Source: Ligula intestinalis
Taxonomy: Eukaryota > Platyhelminthes > Cestoda > Diphyllobothriidea > Diphyllobothriidae
Reading direction: 5' to 3'
NCBI GenBank assembly: GCA_036362985.1
Contig: JAYGXS010000005.1
Span: 27,555,194-27,619,193 of the forward strand
Length of the DNA stretch: 64,000 nucleotides
Part shown: piece by piece, positions 48,214 through 60,300 of the stretch
Position numbering within the stretch: the stretch's first letter is position 1
How the letters are laid out: each line of letters opens with the position of its first letter
Notes under the pieces: model-generated
The model's input: the letters and a program-made list of their open reading frames with translations, nothing else
The model's database searches: none
Told to the model about the DNA's origin: nothing
Position numbers and translations under genes: made by a program

Positions 48214-48233
48214 CAGGGGTCGGCAACCTTTTT
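48214..48233 (+). repeat. hAT left terminal inverted repeat
   Basis: CAGGGGTCGGCAACCTTTTT begins the element. The candidate partner at 50663-50680 keeps GGTTGCCGA. Confidence 0.8.
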
Positions 48234-48384
48234 AACTTAAAGAATTAAGAAAGCAAATACGTGAAAATATATTTCAGAAAGAGCCATATGAGCTATTTTT
48301 AAATTAAATTCTTTTAAATGGGAGTAAAATAAACCTCTCGATTTAATCTTTTCAACAATGTTCTTATGATATTCATTGTTAATG

Positions 48385-50286
48385 CGACTTCTGGCGTTGC
48401 ATGTATTCGCTGAGGGTTTTGTGTTTTGGTAGGTAGTTGGTGAGGTTAAGCTGCATGCAAGCGCTGAGGCTTTAATCCGTTAAGTGTGATCTTATTGTGG
48501 ACTTGATGTATCAAAGATATGAGAATGTCCACTCACATGCTAACGTAAATCCAAACAGGGTCAATGCAGCAAAACTCACACGCTGCAGTGTGTGGTATGT
48601 GACCGGAACTGAATCCCCAAGTTTGGATTGTCAGTTGATCTTCGGGTTGAAGTTTTATTAATTTCTGTCCACTTGTGCTTGATTGCCGACACGGTTTTAT
48701 GCCGTGTGATCTTGAACTTACTCATCCACATGTCTTAGGCCTTAAGGTCAGCCATTTCTTCGTCAAAATCTCTAACGGAGAGGCTAGGAATATACGTATG
48801 GCAGCTGTGTTCACTGAGTACTCGGCTGGATGGGTGATAAAGTAAAAAAGACGAGTGTGCTATCGAAATTCTCCAAAGCGTGCTTTGAACGACTGTAGAC
48901 GATTGGATGTGATGCCATCTATTTAGTGGAAATCATAGTTTTGTGTGGATTCACTAACTGTATATGCATCTTTATATTCTCTCAGTTTTTCAAAAAAAAC
49001 TGAATGGTCTGCTTCAAGCTCTACGAGAGAGAGTCTAAGTGTTTTTTCAAAAGCAGTTACGAATTGTTGAAGAGATAACACTGTTTTTCCATTGCTTTGC
49101 AATTTAACGTTAAGGTGGTTCTGATGGTCGGTCATGTCCACGAGATAGTAAAACATGAGGAGCCAGTCAGTTTCGGCTAGCTCACAGTGCACAAGGCCCT
49201 TCATTTCCAGGAACGTCCGGATTTGGTTCAGGCAAGCTGCAAAACGGCTAAGCACCTTCCCATTTTGACAAATAACGTACTTTGCTGTGCAAAGTCAGAC
49301 CATGGTCGTTACTTCCAACTTCATTCAGCAGTATTTAAAGCTGTCGATCATTTGATGCTCGGACAACAGTAAAGTTAATCACACGAACGAAGATCAACAT
49401 CAATTCGTCAAGCTTCCCATCTGAGCACACAGATATTTGTGGTGTAGAATGCAATGGAAACATAGGATGAGTCTAATTTCCTATTCACAGAGAAGTGCCA
49501 CAAATCTTTTATTTTTCCCCTCAATACACGGAGCACCATCAGTACACACTGAGATAAGTTTATCCATTGTTGGTTTTTATTCGTAAGCAAAATCCATGAA
49601 AGACTTGAATAAATCCTTATCTCTTGTGGACGCTTTTATTGGTAAAACCACATAAGATTCTTTGTGCAATGTATCATCAACAGCGTATCTTGCAATCACA
49701 CTAACTTGCGCCTAATGGCTTATGTATGTTGACTCATCCAAAGCTAGTGAAAGTAACAGCGCTGCATTTATATCTTTCACTTGCGTTTCCTCCACCTGGG
49801 TAACCATCATGTTGGTACGCTCCTGAACAAATTTTGCAGACAATAGCATGTCTCGTATGCGTTTAATTATCTTTTATTTGTTAGGAAGATCACCAAAACG
49901 TTTATTGGCTACATCTAGCATGAATGTTTTAGCAAACTCGCCAGCTGTGAATGGATTTCCGTTTCTAACTATTGCTAAAGATTCAGCAAAGCTCGCGCAG
50001 TCATAGTTACCTTGCTGGGTCCAGGCACGGAGTTGGTTTTGGCTGGTTTACATCCTGCTCATTAGCTCTTGGCATGCTTTCTGCGGCTATTTGCCGCAAG
50101 GTATTTTGACGCAAACGTCAAATGGCGTGTGTTGAGGTGGCGCTTTACATTCGACCGGTTCATCAATGTAATCTTGTCATTGCAAATTAGACACACCACA
50201 TAATCTGCTCTCTACAAAATGGCGAATTCTTTGGCCCTTTCGTCCTGAAATGTACGATACTCCTCACCTCGTTTTTGCTTCACCAT
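48385..50286 (-). pseudogene. hAT transposase (ZBED/GTF2IRD2-like), broken
   Basis: Minus strand from ATG at 50286: MVKQKRGEEYRTFQDE, a BED zinc finger (CLICNDKITLMNRSNVKRHL then NTRH; C-x2-C and H-x4-H), then LALDEST (catalytic Asp), VVLPIKASTRDKDLFKSFM, MDKLISVCTDGAPCIEGKNK (second Asp), HCILHHKYLCAQMG, ELAETDWLLMFYYLVDMTDH, NHLNVKLQSNGKTVLSLQQF, LQSFKARFGEFR and the C-terminal dimerisation region ACEWTFSYL, IKSTIRSHLTD, QRQKSH. It would excise and reinsert the element. At least six stops and at least one frameshift are present. Domain order and length (about 630 codons) are complete. Confidence 0.9.
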
Positions 50287-50885
50287 ACTCTTTGTTGCAG
50301 AGGTTAACTCTGGGCAAATGAGAGAGAGAGTGTGTAGTGTTCAATGATATGCGATCAACCTGATAAAAGAAAGCAGTCAGATGGTAGGATCGATGTATTA
50401 GTCCACAAGGCATGTGTTCGCGAATGGAGTGTTTGATCCATGTGATGGACATATATACGAGACAATATATGTAACAAAGCCGACTGGCCTATTCGCGTAA
50501 GGTAAACTTGTCTGCCAGCTTCACCTTGACCGAGATGAGGTCAAGTCTGCAGGCTGTTGTGCTTTAGAAGTGTCTGTATTTTAGCGAGCTTGTCGCCACT
50601 GTTGGGAAATTGAAGTAATTCTTGTCGGCAGGCCGGAAAGGGACCAACCAGGTCAAACCTGGGGTTGCCGAAACTCCAGGGGTTAAATTAATTATAATAT
50701 GCGTCTCGTTGGTGGCACGTCATTGAAGGTGGACGGCTACAATGCATGCCCTCCACCAATACGTTCGCCAAGACCCCCTGTCCCAAAGTCATGTGGTGCC
50801 AAAATCAAATATTCCAATGCCATCTTGCATTGATAGCCCCGCCTTCCAAGGCTTGACCTCGCACCTGCGTCTGGGAAACCGGTAA

Positions 50886-50970
50886 CAGCATATTTATCTT
50901 GATGATGAGCCTGTCTACTGGCACTGCTACGTCGACGACACGTTTGTCATCATCAAGATAAATATGCTGC
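50886..50970. repeat. Perfect 23-bp inverted repeat at a PLE 5' junction
   Basis: CAGCATATTTATCTTGATGA then TGA (50886-50908) and its exact complement (50948-50970) flank 39 bases. The right arm is RT coding sequence just after YVDD; the left arm sits where recognisable PLE sequence begins. Confidence 0.9.
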
Positions 50971-52226
50971 AAAACTTCCATGACTTGCTCAATGGAATAT
51001 TTCCTGACACACAATTTACACGAGAAAAAGAAAAAAGAGCAGCAGCTGCCTTTCCTTGATGTCCTCGTCAAGAGAACACTCAATGGTGAATTCGAGACGA
51101 CAGTTTACAGGAGGGTGACGAAAACAATACAACTCCTAAGTTTTCACAGTAACCATCCAGTTGCTCACAAACGGAGCTGTGAAAAAAACACTTTTCAAAC
51201 GGATCCAGACCCACTGCAGTAAGCCAAAGGAAAAGGCACGCGAGGCCAAATATCTGCGTGACCAGTTCACGTGAAATGGTTATCCAATAGCATTTATAAA
51301 TTGATGCCTACGTGTTCGGCCCCGTAGGACCAAAACAGAAGAACCACCGAAGATATGGCACACTCTGCCATACATAAAAGACGTCTCAGAAGCGACTGAG
51401 CGCATCACTGCAAGACTAGGTGTTGGAATTTCACACAGACCCAAAGCTACAATGCGCAGCAGAGTGATAAAAATAAAAGACTGGCTTACGCAGAATGAAC
51501 AATCTGGTGTAGTATATCGCATTCATGCTTAAACTGTCCCTGTAATTATACAGTTCAAACGAAACGCATGTTCGGATCGCGTAAACGTGAACACAAGCAG
51601 GCCGTGCGACAAGGCGACGAATCATCACAAGTTGCATCTCACACCTACGAAACAGGCCATGAGTTCAACTTCGCTGCCGTCGAGGTACTCGGCCACGCGG
51701 GAAACAAGACGAGCAGAGAATTTATCGAAGCCTGGTCCACGGATGAGAATTCGGTCAACAGATTTGTCGAATTGGCGCCAGCGAACAGGGCTTACGCTAT
51801 TGCAAGCGATCACATCCAGACGACCGCCGTAATCAATTGGCCCAGCATCCTCCATAATCATCCCACTTTCGATGCTGACGTGGCCACTTGGCGACCAAGC
51901 CTACATAATCCCTCTCTTCTCATCCTCCTTCCCTTTTCCTATGATTTTTTTAATTGCCCATCCCTCCCACCATAACAATTACTTGTTTTGTTGACGATTC
52001 TATTTCTGTAAATATTTTTACTCAACTTGTCGATCTTGCCTACTGGCACAGGTTAGCACAGCCGTCAGTGGCAAGTCGGCAGCACACACAATTATTGATT
52101 TTCTGCACGTTCAACATTTTAGTTATTGTACACACGCCCCAAGTAGCTTCCACATTTCTAGCCGTTTCTCCACCTTTGACGATGGTCTCTTGTAAGATCT
52201 CGAAAGCTCAGGAAAAATAAATTTTG
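50905..52226 (+). mobile_element. Penelope-like element 2, 5'-truncated
   Basis: The plus-strand PLE starts in RT motif C and runs through the GIY-YIG domain to a 3' tail ending near 52226. The tail (TTTGACGA-T-GGTCTC-TTGTAA-GATCTC-GAAAGCTCAGGA, then AATAAA) matches the PLE 1 tail, with a damaged stem. The protein wording is close to PLE 1 but distinct, so it is a related family. 50690-50885 to its left shows no gene. Confidence 0.88.
50911..51810 (+). pseudogene. PLE RT C-terminus and GIY-YIG endonuclease, broken
   Basis: Plus strand: YWHCYVDDTFVIIK (YVDD at 50928-50939), LQNFHDLLNGIFPDTQFTRE, LPFLDVLVKRTLNGEFETTV, FHSNHPVAHKRSCEK, then WHTLPYIKDVSEATERITAR, GVGISHRPKATMRSRV, EQSGVVYRIH, CLNCPCNYTVQTKRM, REHKQAVRQGDESSQVASHT, YETGHEFNFAAVEVLG and SREFIEAWSTDENSVN. 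The GIY-YIG active strand, normally YVGQTGR, reads YTVQTKR, so the nuclease loses its glycines; the upstream cysteines remain. Frameshifts lie near 51040, 51190-51280 and 51528. It lacks RT motifs A and B. Confidence 0.88.
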
Positions 52227-52239
52227 TTCTAGTGATCGA

Positions 52240-53149
52240 CCATATGTCTCCTTATGGTCATTCCTCTGAATTAACCTAACTGATATTGTGATTTTCTTAT
52301 CTGAAAGGCTATCAATCAAGTGATGGAATCAAAATAGTGTGAATTAACACATGCTGAAGTAGCATGCCAAAGTTTATCTTGAAATTTGCATGGTCTTTTG
52401 TGACTTCTGTAAATGCTGGGGTGGCTTATACTTATTGCTATTCTTACTTACAGCAGGAAATTAAATTGTAATGCAAGTTTAATAGAGAGAAGTTCATTTA
52501 AATGGGGGGCCTGTTATTGCTTACTTTAGCATTGAGCTTAATTCTGCGTGCGTAAATGTGGATATACTTCACAGTGGGCTCCCTATATTTGGCAGTTTGG
52601 CCAAATACGCTTTTGACCTTGGTCTTACTGTTTGGCGCTCATCATTTGCGGACTTCTGCAACATTTTCCTAGCATAGATCGGTGCAACATTTGCAATATA
52701 ATTGGCATATTAAGTGTTGTCGTGCTACAAGAGGATGCTGATTCCACCACTGTTACTGATATTTACTTATTATTCTCCAGAAGCTACGTGTGCCGTTGAA
52801 AACCTCGATAACCTATCAGGTCATATAAGGTTTACGTCAACCACGGTAAGGGAAAAATCTATTTGTGGTACCTAAGTTTAGCTTGCGAAAGCCAGTCAAA
52901 CATTTCAGCTATTAATCTTAATCTGTCTCTTATTAAAAGGCATGTGGATGCCGAATCGTGATTTAAATTTGTTAAGTTATGTCTTTGTCTTTCTATAATA
53001 TCTAGTTTTCTCTCAAAATTTACACAGCATCAACTGTCTAATAGGAAGCAAACTTCTTTGGCAATCTTGTCACGAAATCTTAGTGATTCCTATAACATCA
53101 TTACTACTTTAGTACAAAGATGTGTATCCTATTAAATCACTTTTTTTAT
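52240..53149. other. No gene recognised
   Basis: AT-rich sequence with short open frames only. Confidence 0.55.
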
Positions 53150-53545
53150 AGCAGATGGAAATATGAACTTACCACCTAGAGTGATTCTGTAGTCACCTGG
53201 CCTCATTTAGTTTGTAATATTTTCAACAAACTTGCATTGTTATTACTACTGATTGTGCTTGTTCTGCTAGGTCTTTATACTGATAGTACTGGTAGTACGA
53301 CGTGCGTGGGTAAGAAACTCAGGCGTTTTCTTTCAGTGGTTTTGGTGAGTACGTTGTTCCTGTGTGGGGAGGCGCAGATTAGCAGATGTTTGCAGATCTG
53401 GTATGGTATGCCAAAGTATCGCTCGAACCCGTCAGCAGACACAGTCACAAATAAAGTGAATGGAGACACGAGGAATACAATATCTACAGTACCTTGCAGT
53501 CGCCTGACAGCGTGGCTTATCTTATTTAATATGTGCGCAATACCG
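53150..53545. repeat. Duplicated segment D, copy 1
   Basis: This matches 54255-54520 about 1 kb to the right: AGATGGAAATATGA, GGGGAGGCGCAGAT, AAGTGAATGGAGACAC and ACAATATCTACAGTAC recur in order. On the minus strand both copies read TVDIVFLVSPFT and ICASPHR in frame, and several differences fall in third codon positions. It may be a fragment of an unrecognised coding element. The plus strand of this copy also has a 109-codon frame with a hydrophobic start (MLLLLIVLVLLGLYT), which the second copy does not keep. Confidence 0.7.
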
Positions 53546-54254
53546 AGCAGGACATTCGTTGGATAGCTGTCAGCGCGTTTTCTGACGGCTATCGCCAATC
53601 GAGCGATATTATTTTTTCATGCCAAACGCGAGATCCCTTGCGACTCTCCTGACTTCGGATTGCCGAAAGAAGATATCAACGTTAACTTATCCATCCTTTG
53701 GTAAGACCATTGTCTGGCCACTGTTGAAAATATAGTGAGTCGTAACGTTCACCTTTCTATTCTCATTCTATTACAGTTTTCCACGGTTTTACACTAGTGA
53801 AATGTGCTAGATTAGCTACTAAACATTAGCTTTACACTGGTAGGTTTTCTTTGCACCTGTTTTAATACTCTTTTTATACGTTTTGTAGGCCTGGCCACTA
53901 CAAATTTGTGACCCCGACTATTACGGGTTCCTGCGTGACTATTGGCTATTCACTTTGTAGGTTAGCCTGTGTCCGCGGAACTCCTAGACTTCGTGACCCA
54001 ACCCTAGACATCAACCCGCTTTACGTTATGGTGTTGCAATTGCTTTCAGCATACCATTAAGACCCTCGAGTGTTTTGGTAGCCCCTAGATAGCTGTCGCA
54101 GGGTTGTCTCATGTACCCGGCGGCCTTCCATCCCATAACGTCTGTTACATAGAGGAGCATATTTCTATAGAAATCGGGTCAGCATTGTAAAAAGGTGTTT
54201 CTTTTACGGTGTCAGTGCCTGCAGAAAAAAGAAGCATTCAACATTTTGAAATCA

Positions 54255-54520
54255 ACATACCAGATGGAAATGTGAGCTTCCCATCTTCCTCCTATTTAAC
54301 TGTGATGTCTGCGTCATAGACCCGTGTTTTGCCCTTCCAGTACGTAGTGCCTGTGCGGGGAGGCGCAGATGCGCAAATGTGTGCCAATCGGTCTGGTGTT
54401 CCGGATTATCAATCCGCCGGCATAGACAGGCGCAAATGAAGTGAATGGAGACACAAGGAAGACAATATCTACAGTACGAAGCAGTCGCGTGAGCACATGC
54501 CTAATCTAATTCACTGCTCT
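54255..54520. repeat. Duplicated segment D, copy 2
   Basis: Second, shorter copy. The minus-strand frame 54314-54496 (60 codons: LLRTVDIVFLVSPFTSF, RICASPHRHYVL) aligns with the frame in copy 1. The 53546-54254 spacer between the copies shows nothing recognisable. Confidence 0.7.
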
Positions 54521-56499
54521 CGGGTTTATCATTCGGGGTGGTACTTTATGCGAAAATAGCTTGGGAGTACGCTTGCAAGGTGTTAACGGTCGTAATTACA
54601 TAATCCTGTTCGAAATTTAGCTTGATACTAACTCGGACATTTTTCTCGTTATCAGTGGAATTCTTGGTCACTCAAATACACTTCCCCACGTGATCGATTC
54701 CCCTGTTTTGGAAAATTATTAGGACAGGATTCGTGGGGTGCAGATGAGTGCGCTCGTTTATACGTTGTCTTCGACTAAGGTGCTTCGAGCAACTGGTGAC
54801 TTTGTCACCTCTTGCGATGATTTCCGCCTCATTAAACTTGAAAGATATGATTAAATCTCGTCAACTGAGCTAGATCTCGGAGGCCAGCATCTGTCAGGCC
54901 TTCCGCTGACGCTGTAAAACAAAAATGAATATCTTTATGATCACGGTTTCGTGATATTCTATACCATTTCCTATGTCATAGACATTTAATAAAAGTGCTG
55001 CATTCAGCATGGACCCGGAACTGGTCGCGCAGAGCTTCATATAACTCTGCATCATCATCCATTTAGTTGGGGTAAGTAAACGAGCTGATTTTTATGGCAA
55101 CATTTCGCCTAGCAAATGAGGGCAACCGTGAATTGTGGGAGGTGAGAACGCGTTATCCATATATCACTTGTGAAAACGAGTTCGATCTCGACATTACGGC
55201 ATTACTCGCTGAGGTAAGCGAAACCGATTAGGATACCGTGTGCAGCAAACTAACGTCAACGTCACCAGTATCAATTAGAAGGCTTTTTCCCGTTGCCTCC
55301 TTTATTTTAAAACTAGGGAAAACAGCGGTTCCTTAACTCTAGCAACGTACCTCATTCTAAATTTGCGAAAATTTCCATTGTAAACCTCAAATTAGACATT
55401 AAAGGCCATGTGTTCGCTTTCCATAAATTTCTCCAGGCATGCACTTTTTATGGTAATGAAATTCAGAAACGTTGCCGGTTGGTGGAAATATGTAGCGTTG
55501 TTGTTGTCACGGGTGGTCGGGGTGGGGAACATGTGGTAGAAATGTCAGAGTCTAGGCTGTCGGGTGGCCAAGACAAATGATTAGGCACGCGCGTTTGTTT
55601 TCGGGACTTGGCCGTCTCTGGGGCTCCCTCTTCCGAGGCCGGTGACAGGCTGTGTGCAGTGGTGTATGAAAATGTCACCTATGGTAACTGCAGCGCTGTT
55701 TAAAAGTTATTTTGAGCGCACAGTCTCGGTATACATAGACTGATAACAACTGTCTCTGTTTTAGCCAACAGGCGTTGTCCAAGTTATTTTGAATAGGCGA
55801 AGGGCACCTTGTAGATCAGTCAGAAAGCCTCGATGGCATCACGCGATGGCTTGAGTCTACCATGTGCGCTAGAATAGAACTATTACTGTTCCTTACCATG
55901 CCGGTAGGCGTCCTCGTAGTCATTTGGATAGATCCCGACTCCAGCGACCAATATATTTTGCCCCACAGGAGCAGTTGAATGAAAAGATGCTCCACTCTGG
56001 TAGTTTTTCCTTCATCGTTCCGTCTAAGACAGGCGTATTTGAAAACAGTAAATTGTATTTGGCTGCTGGAAGGGTTTTTTCATATAGCTTGGCTCAGGCG
56101 GCTTCCGGGGAAGTCTCCTGGCATTTCACCTGGAAATGGGAATCGTTATTGTCTGCTGTCAGCACCGATGGTTTCTGCTGTCTTTTAGCCACGTTCTTGG
56201 CCATTAATCGACTACAATACCCCTTTCGTCGAGAAAACGACTTTTACCACCTTTACCTCTTATAAGTTGCTTCTTCTCTTTTTTGTCTAACAAGGTGTTA
56301 CAATTCATTTGAATTATAATAGTACGAAACAAGAAAAATGAGTATATTGACCGGACAATGTCTCCTTACGAATGACCCTCCATTTAATACTCCCTTCAGA
56401 TATTTTGCTCAAAAACACCTCGACCAATTTTAACGACTTGGACCTTTCTGCATTAAGTGTTACCATTGTGGACGTGTATGCTCAATTGAAGGTATGCAG
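54521..56499. other. No gene recognised
   Basis: Short frames only (for example 55463-55678 minus, 55924-56265 plus), without recognisable motifs. Confidence 0.5.
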
Positions 56500-56514
56500 T
56501 ACAACTAAAATATT

Positions 56515-56725
56515 TCTTTGTTAAGATGCAACCACGAACGTGTCATCTACCTAACGTCTGAAGTCCATCATATTTTTCTATTTGGTAGCAAATTTGCGAC
56601 TCTTCCAGGTTGACCATGAAAGAACTCACTGGAAGCAGGCCCTGAGGCGAGCCCATAGCTTCTCCATTCAGCTGTCTGTACAGGCTGTTGTCAAATAGAG
56701 TCGTAAACAAGCTGGAGGCGACCAA
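56515..56725 (-). pseudogene. Inverted PLE RT fragment (motifs B and C)
   Basis: Minus strand: FTTLFDNSLYRQLNGEAMGS, PQGLLPVSSFMVNLEE, then, after a frame change, the catalytic box reads R-stop-V-D-D-T-F-V-V where RYVDDTFVV is expected. The Tyr codon has become TAG near 56553. Motif A lies outside the fragment. It is the 5' half of PLE 3, flipped. Confidence 0.8.
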
Positions 56726-57120
56726 AAGGCGTCAGATTATGAAACAGAAAGACCCACTGCCACAGCAAGAAACATATTGAGTCGTCTACAGGATTTAGTG
56801 CAGTTGCGGTCAAAGCAACTATGTCGGAGAAACTGGTAGGCGTCTCCAGACATGAATTGCCGAACCCGTGGTAGCAGTGCGGCGAACTGATGCCAATTCT
56901 CAAGTCGCAACTCATTTGACGAGACCCGGCTGGACATTCAAATTTAATGAGGCCAAAATTCTCGCCAGAGTTGACAATTGAGTGTACCCAGAATTACTTG
57001 AGTCATGTTTTACTGGCCCACAATCCATTAACAATTGCAACGATTGGTCCAATCCTTCGTCGGAGCTGAGACTGAATTTGGCCAAAGCAAGTCGCCACTT
57101 GGGGTACTGACAGGCCTAAG
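56724..57120 (+). pseudogene. PLE GIY-YIG endonuclease domain, broken
   Basis: Plus strand: RRQIMKQKDPLPQQETY, VVYRI-stop-CSCGQSNYVGETGR RLQT (GIY-YIG core with the C-x-C pair and YVGETGR intact), then AVRRTDANSQVATHLTRPGW, FKFNEAKILARVDN and ELLESCFTGPQSINN. The conserved GH of the usual ETGH motif reads GW. Stops near 56797 and in the middle plus a frameshift near 56840 break it. Confidence 0.85.
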
Positions 57121-57385
57121 CAAACACCACAGGGCCAGATGGCCGAACAGTACTCACGTCCCAGTACATCATGCATGGTGAAAATTCAACAGGTCAGAGC
57201 CCGCATGCCCTCCAACAAACTATTCACGCACAATACTGCCCCTGTATTTTTGCAGTAATGACTATTTGCTATAAATAATACAAACCCCTGTGCATATATA
57301 CCCATTTCTGCTACTGCTCTTTGACTATATCTCTGATCACGAATCCGCGACTGATCTTGAAAGGTCAGACGAATAAAAGTATGGT

Positions 57386-60300
57386 CCCAGTGATCGCGTC
57401 GTCTTATTCTACAAATGATTGTTTACCTCCCGCTAAGGATGTCCTCTTCCTCTCTTGAATGCCGGCCACCCTTTCTTACTTGATTGCGCATGACTACACC
57501 AGCTTTGGCCCTCGTTTTCCCATTTTTTTCCATTTTCACGTGGAGATCCAATCGTGTGAAGTAAATTTGTGTTGGAAAGACAGCTGTCCGCCCCACCCCT
57601 TCTTCGTTCCAGCGAACTGTCAGCACGGAATATAATTTACGGCTGGTAATTGCGAATGCTGAGCTGTGAGCTGAAGAAACATAATTTGAACAGCCAATTG
57701 CTCACGAAGTCGTAACCTCTTGCGAGAATGTCGACCTCTTTAAACTGCAAACTCTGTCTTAAGTGCCGTCGGGTGAGCTATGACCTGAAAGTTTGCGTCT
57801 GTCCTCGTCGCCATTGCTGCGTCCTCGGCCACTTGCTTCAAGGTTGACGTTCTCGTTTTGCCCGTAACTTTTCTTGCCAGGGTAATGGGTCTTCCAACCT
57901 CATGACCCAGCGCCAGATTTTTGTCACTGATGTGGGATTGCCGCCATTGGTGATAAAAACTTGTGAACACAACCAATGCAATGCCGCCTCGACCGGCTCA
58001 GGAAATCGGTGAGCTCTTTTATATGGCCTACAGTTGCTCAGGGAGAACTTAAGAAGACCATACATTATTCTGGCAGTGAGTGGCAAAGCAGGCTGTAGCA
58101 GATACAAGGTAAGGCACTAGGTCTTAGGGTGCAGCTCTCTTGATGGGATATTTTAATTAAAATAAAGCCGATAGCTTCGCTAGAGTTGACAACATTTTGA
58201 GACATGAACTGCTCAAATCGTTGTTTTCAGACTATTCCGTATATGAGTTCTGCGAAGTCTTCCGGTTTCTCTGTGGAAGATCAGTTAAGGGACCCTAAAT
58301 GCAACGTTGCAGTGTTAATTGTAGCACATATGTGGATGCAGGGGCAACACAGGCAGTAGCAACTGCGCAGCTCTTGCATATATCACCCTTATTTGCGATT
58401 GTGCCTGTTTATGTATTCGAGCAGAAATCTGAACCATCCGTTCCCATAAATTTATTGTGCAGTGATTATAAAATCATCGTCTTATTGTGTTTAATATTGT
58501 GTGTCTCCTTTAGGGTGAATCTGTTCCTGGCCACAGGTTGATCCCAAACGTAGCGCAAAACGCAATCTCAGTACTACCGCAACATTTACGCCTCCTCCCT
58601 TATTGCTACCCCTTATCATTCTTGAGTATCTAAACCGAGCACAAAACTAAGGATCTAGGCTTGTCTAGGCCCAAACCTGACGTTTCATCTGTTACAGTTA
58701 AAAAGCCTAGCGCCTTGAAGCAAAATGGGTACCGGAAAAATCATTGGGTTGGATACCAGCACTCGCCCGAATAAAAACGTGTTCCTCATATGGCCTGGTG
58801 TCCAAGTGCACACGCCCAAGAGGACTTGTGTAGAATCTCACAAAATATTAAGTTCCATAGTCTCGAAATGCGAACATTAACTGCTTTGTATAACAGTCCA
58901 AGTTACTAGGAAATATACTCAAGCCAAACATATTTGAGTTACGTCCGTGGCATACGTAGTAGCTGGTATGTGAAAAAATAAGACGATTGCAAGATCCCGA
59001 CCTTCTTCCAAATTATCAATATTGAGTTTTGGTACACAAGTGATTAGCCTTTTACAGCCTCCAACACAGAGGACGTACAATCGCGAACAGCCGTTACTCA
59101 TTTACTGCTAAATCTAAACAAATGCGGACACCCCTAGGCATGGGGGTATATGTTGTGGTCGCCAACAAGATAACGCCCGAGAAAAATAATTTGTAGAGTG
59201 TACGGGACAACTATTTTGTAAAAGACAAGGACAGTGAAGCTGAGAAATGCCAAATCACATGTTTAGGCTCTTTGAAAATAAGCCGTTCACATCTCCCCGT
59301 TAAACTGAAAATAAAAATCATTCCTCCAGTACAACTGGATAAATCGATAGTTACTACTATTATGTATTTAACCCTGTAAACTGAATCCAAACTGAAATAA
59401 AACAGAGATAATGAGCTCAAAATGGAAAATAAGTAAACCGGAAACGCAAGAACAGTTAGGAAACAAGAATAGTTATAGCCGGTATCTTTCCACGTGAGCG
59501 CGTCAGCCTGCTTTCGTAGTTTTTGATGATTCGCTTAGTATGATTAGCTTTTTACAAGGCAGAATTCGTCACAATTAGCAATTATTGAACTAACAATGCA
59601 AAATAACACGTGATGATTCTCTCAACCTAGGCAGGTCACACCGGGATTATGAGAACCGAAGACCTGTCGGTTACTGCAGGAACGGTTGTAATATGTATGC
59701 GGTAACACACGAAGTAACTGCAGCAAATAGGCAGAAGTGAGGTCAGTGCTTTGCTCAATCAAATAGCGGTACTTAAGCAGCGGTTAGCTGATGCGGTTGA
59801 CCTCTGTCGCGAAGATTTCATCATTATTATCAAATGCTAATGTGTGATGGTGTCTCATCGAATGAACCGCAGCGCCTAAGCTGGCGTCATTTGGTCTCAT
59901 TTTTGCTGCCTTTCCGGCCATTGGAGTTCAGATTGATGTTTGATTTAAAACGCAGCTATTACAGACTGAAGAAACGCCTTCGGACGTTTCCGGTTATGAT
60001 TGATTAGTTTTCAGACCCCCAACCATACACGCTATTGGAAAATTCGGCGGAAATGCAACACGAAACTGATGCTAATTAAGAAAGCAACGAATAGTTCGCG
60101 AGAATTCCCTTACGTGTGCGACCGTTTCAAACAGTTTGGAGCCAGTTGGACTTGATATCTTATCTGTGTTGGACTAGCACTGTTTTATGAATTTGTTCGT
60201 TTAGCCGCTGGTGCATTACAGATGCTAAATTAACGCATTAAATTTGTCTTGTCCTCAGGTTCACCGCAGTGCCCAACGATACATGATAAAGCGCTCGTAC

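Larger units (their letters stand above)
48214..50680 (-). mobile_element. hAT DNA transposon with BED-finger transposase
   Basis: The left end at 48214 is CAGGGGTCGGCAACCTTTTT, a textbook hAT terminal inverted repeat. The right end at about 50663-50680 has GGTTGCCGA-AACTCCAG, a diverged inverse of it. Between them lies a minus-strand hAT transposase. The 8-bp target duplication expected of hAT elements is not evident (left flank GCCAAGAG), consistent with age or a misplaced right end. Length is about 2.47 kb, normal for an autonomous hAT. Confidence 0.85.
56500..57385 (+). mobile_element. Penelope-like element 3 with inverted 5' part
   Basis: The left part (56500-56725) encodes PLE RT on the minus strand. 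The right part (about 56700-57120) encodes the GIY-YIG domain on the plus strand, followed by a plus-strand 3' tail ending CTGATC...GAAAGGTCAGACGAATAAA near 57365. The two halves of one protein thus face opposite ways and meet at about 56700-56725, the pattern left by a 5' inversion during insertion. The RT wording (NGEAMGSP) differs from PLE 1 (KGTPMGSPLSG), so it is another PLE family. Confidence 0.8.

Noticed and set aside
53237..53566. 109-codon plus-strand frame with a signal-peptide-like start
   Set aside because: The duplicate at 54.3 kb does not keep this frame; the minus-strand frame is the one that is shared.
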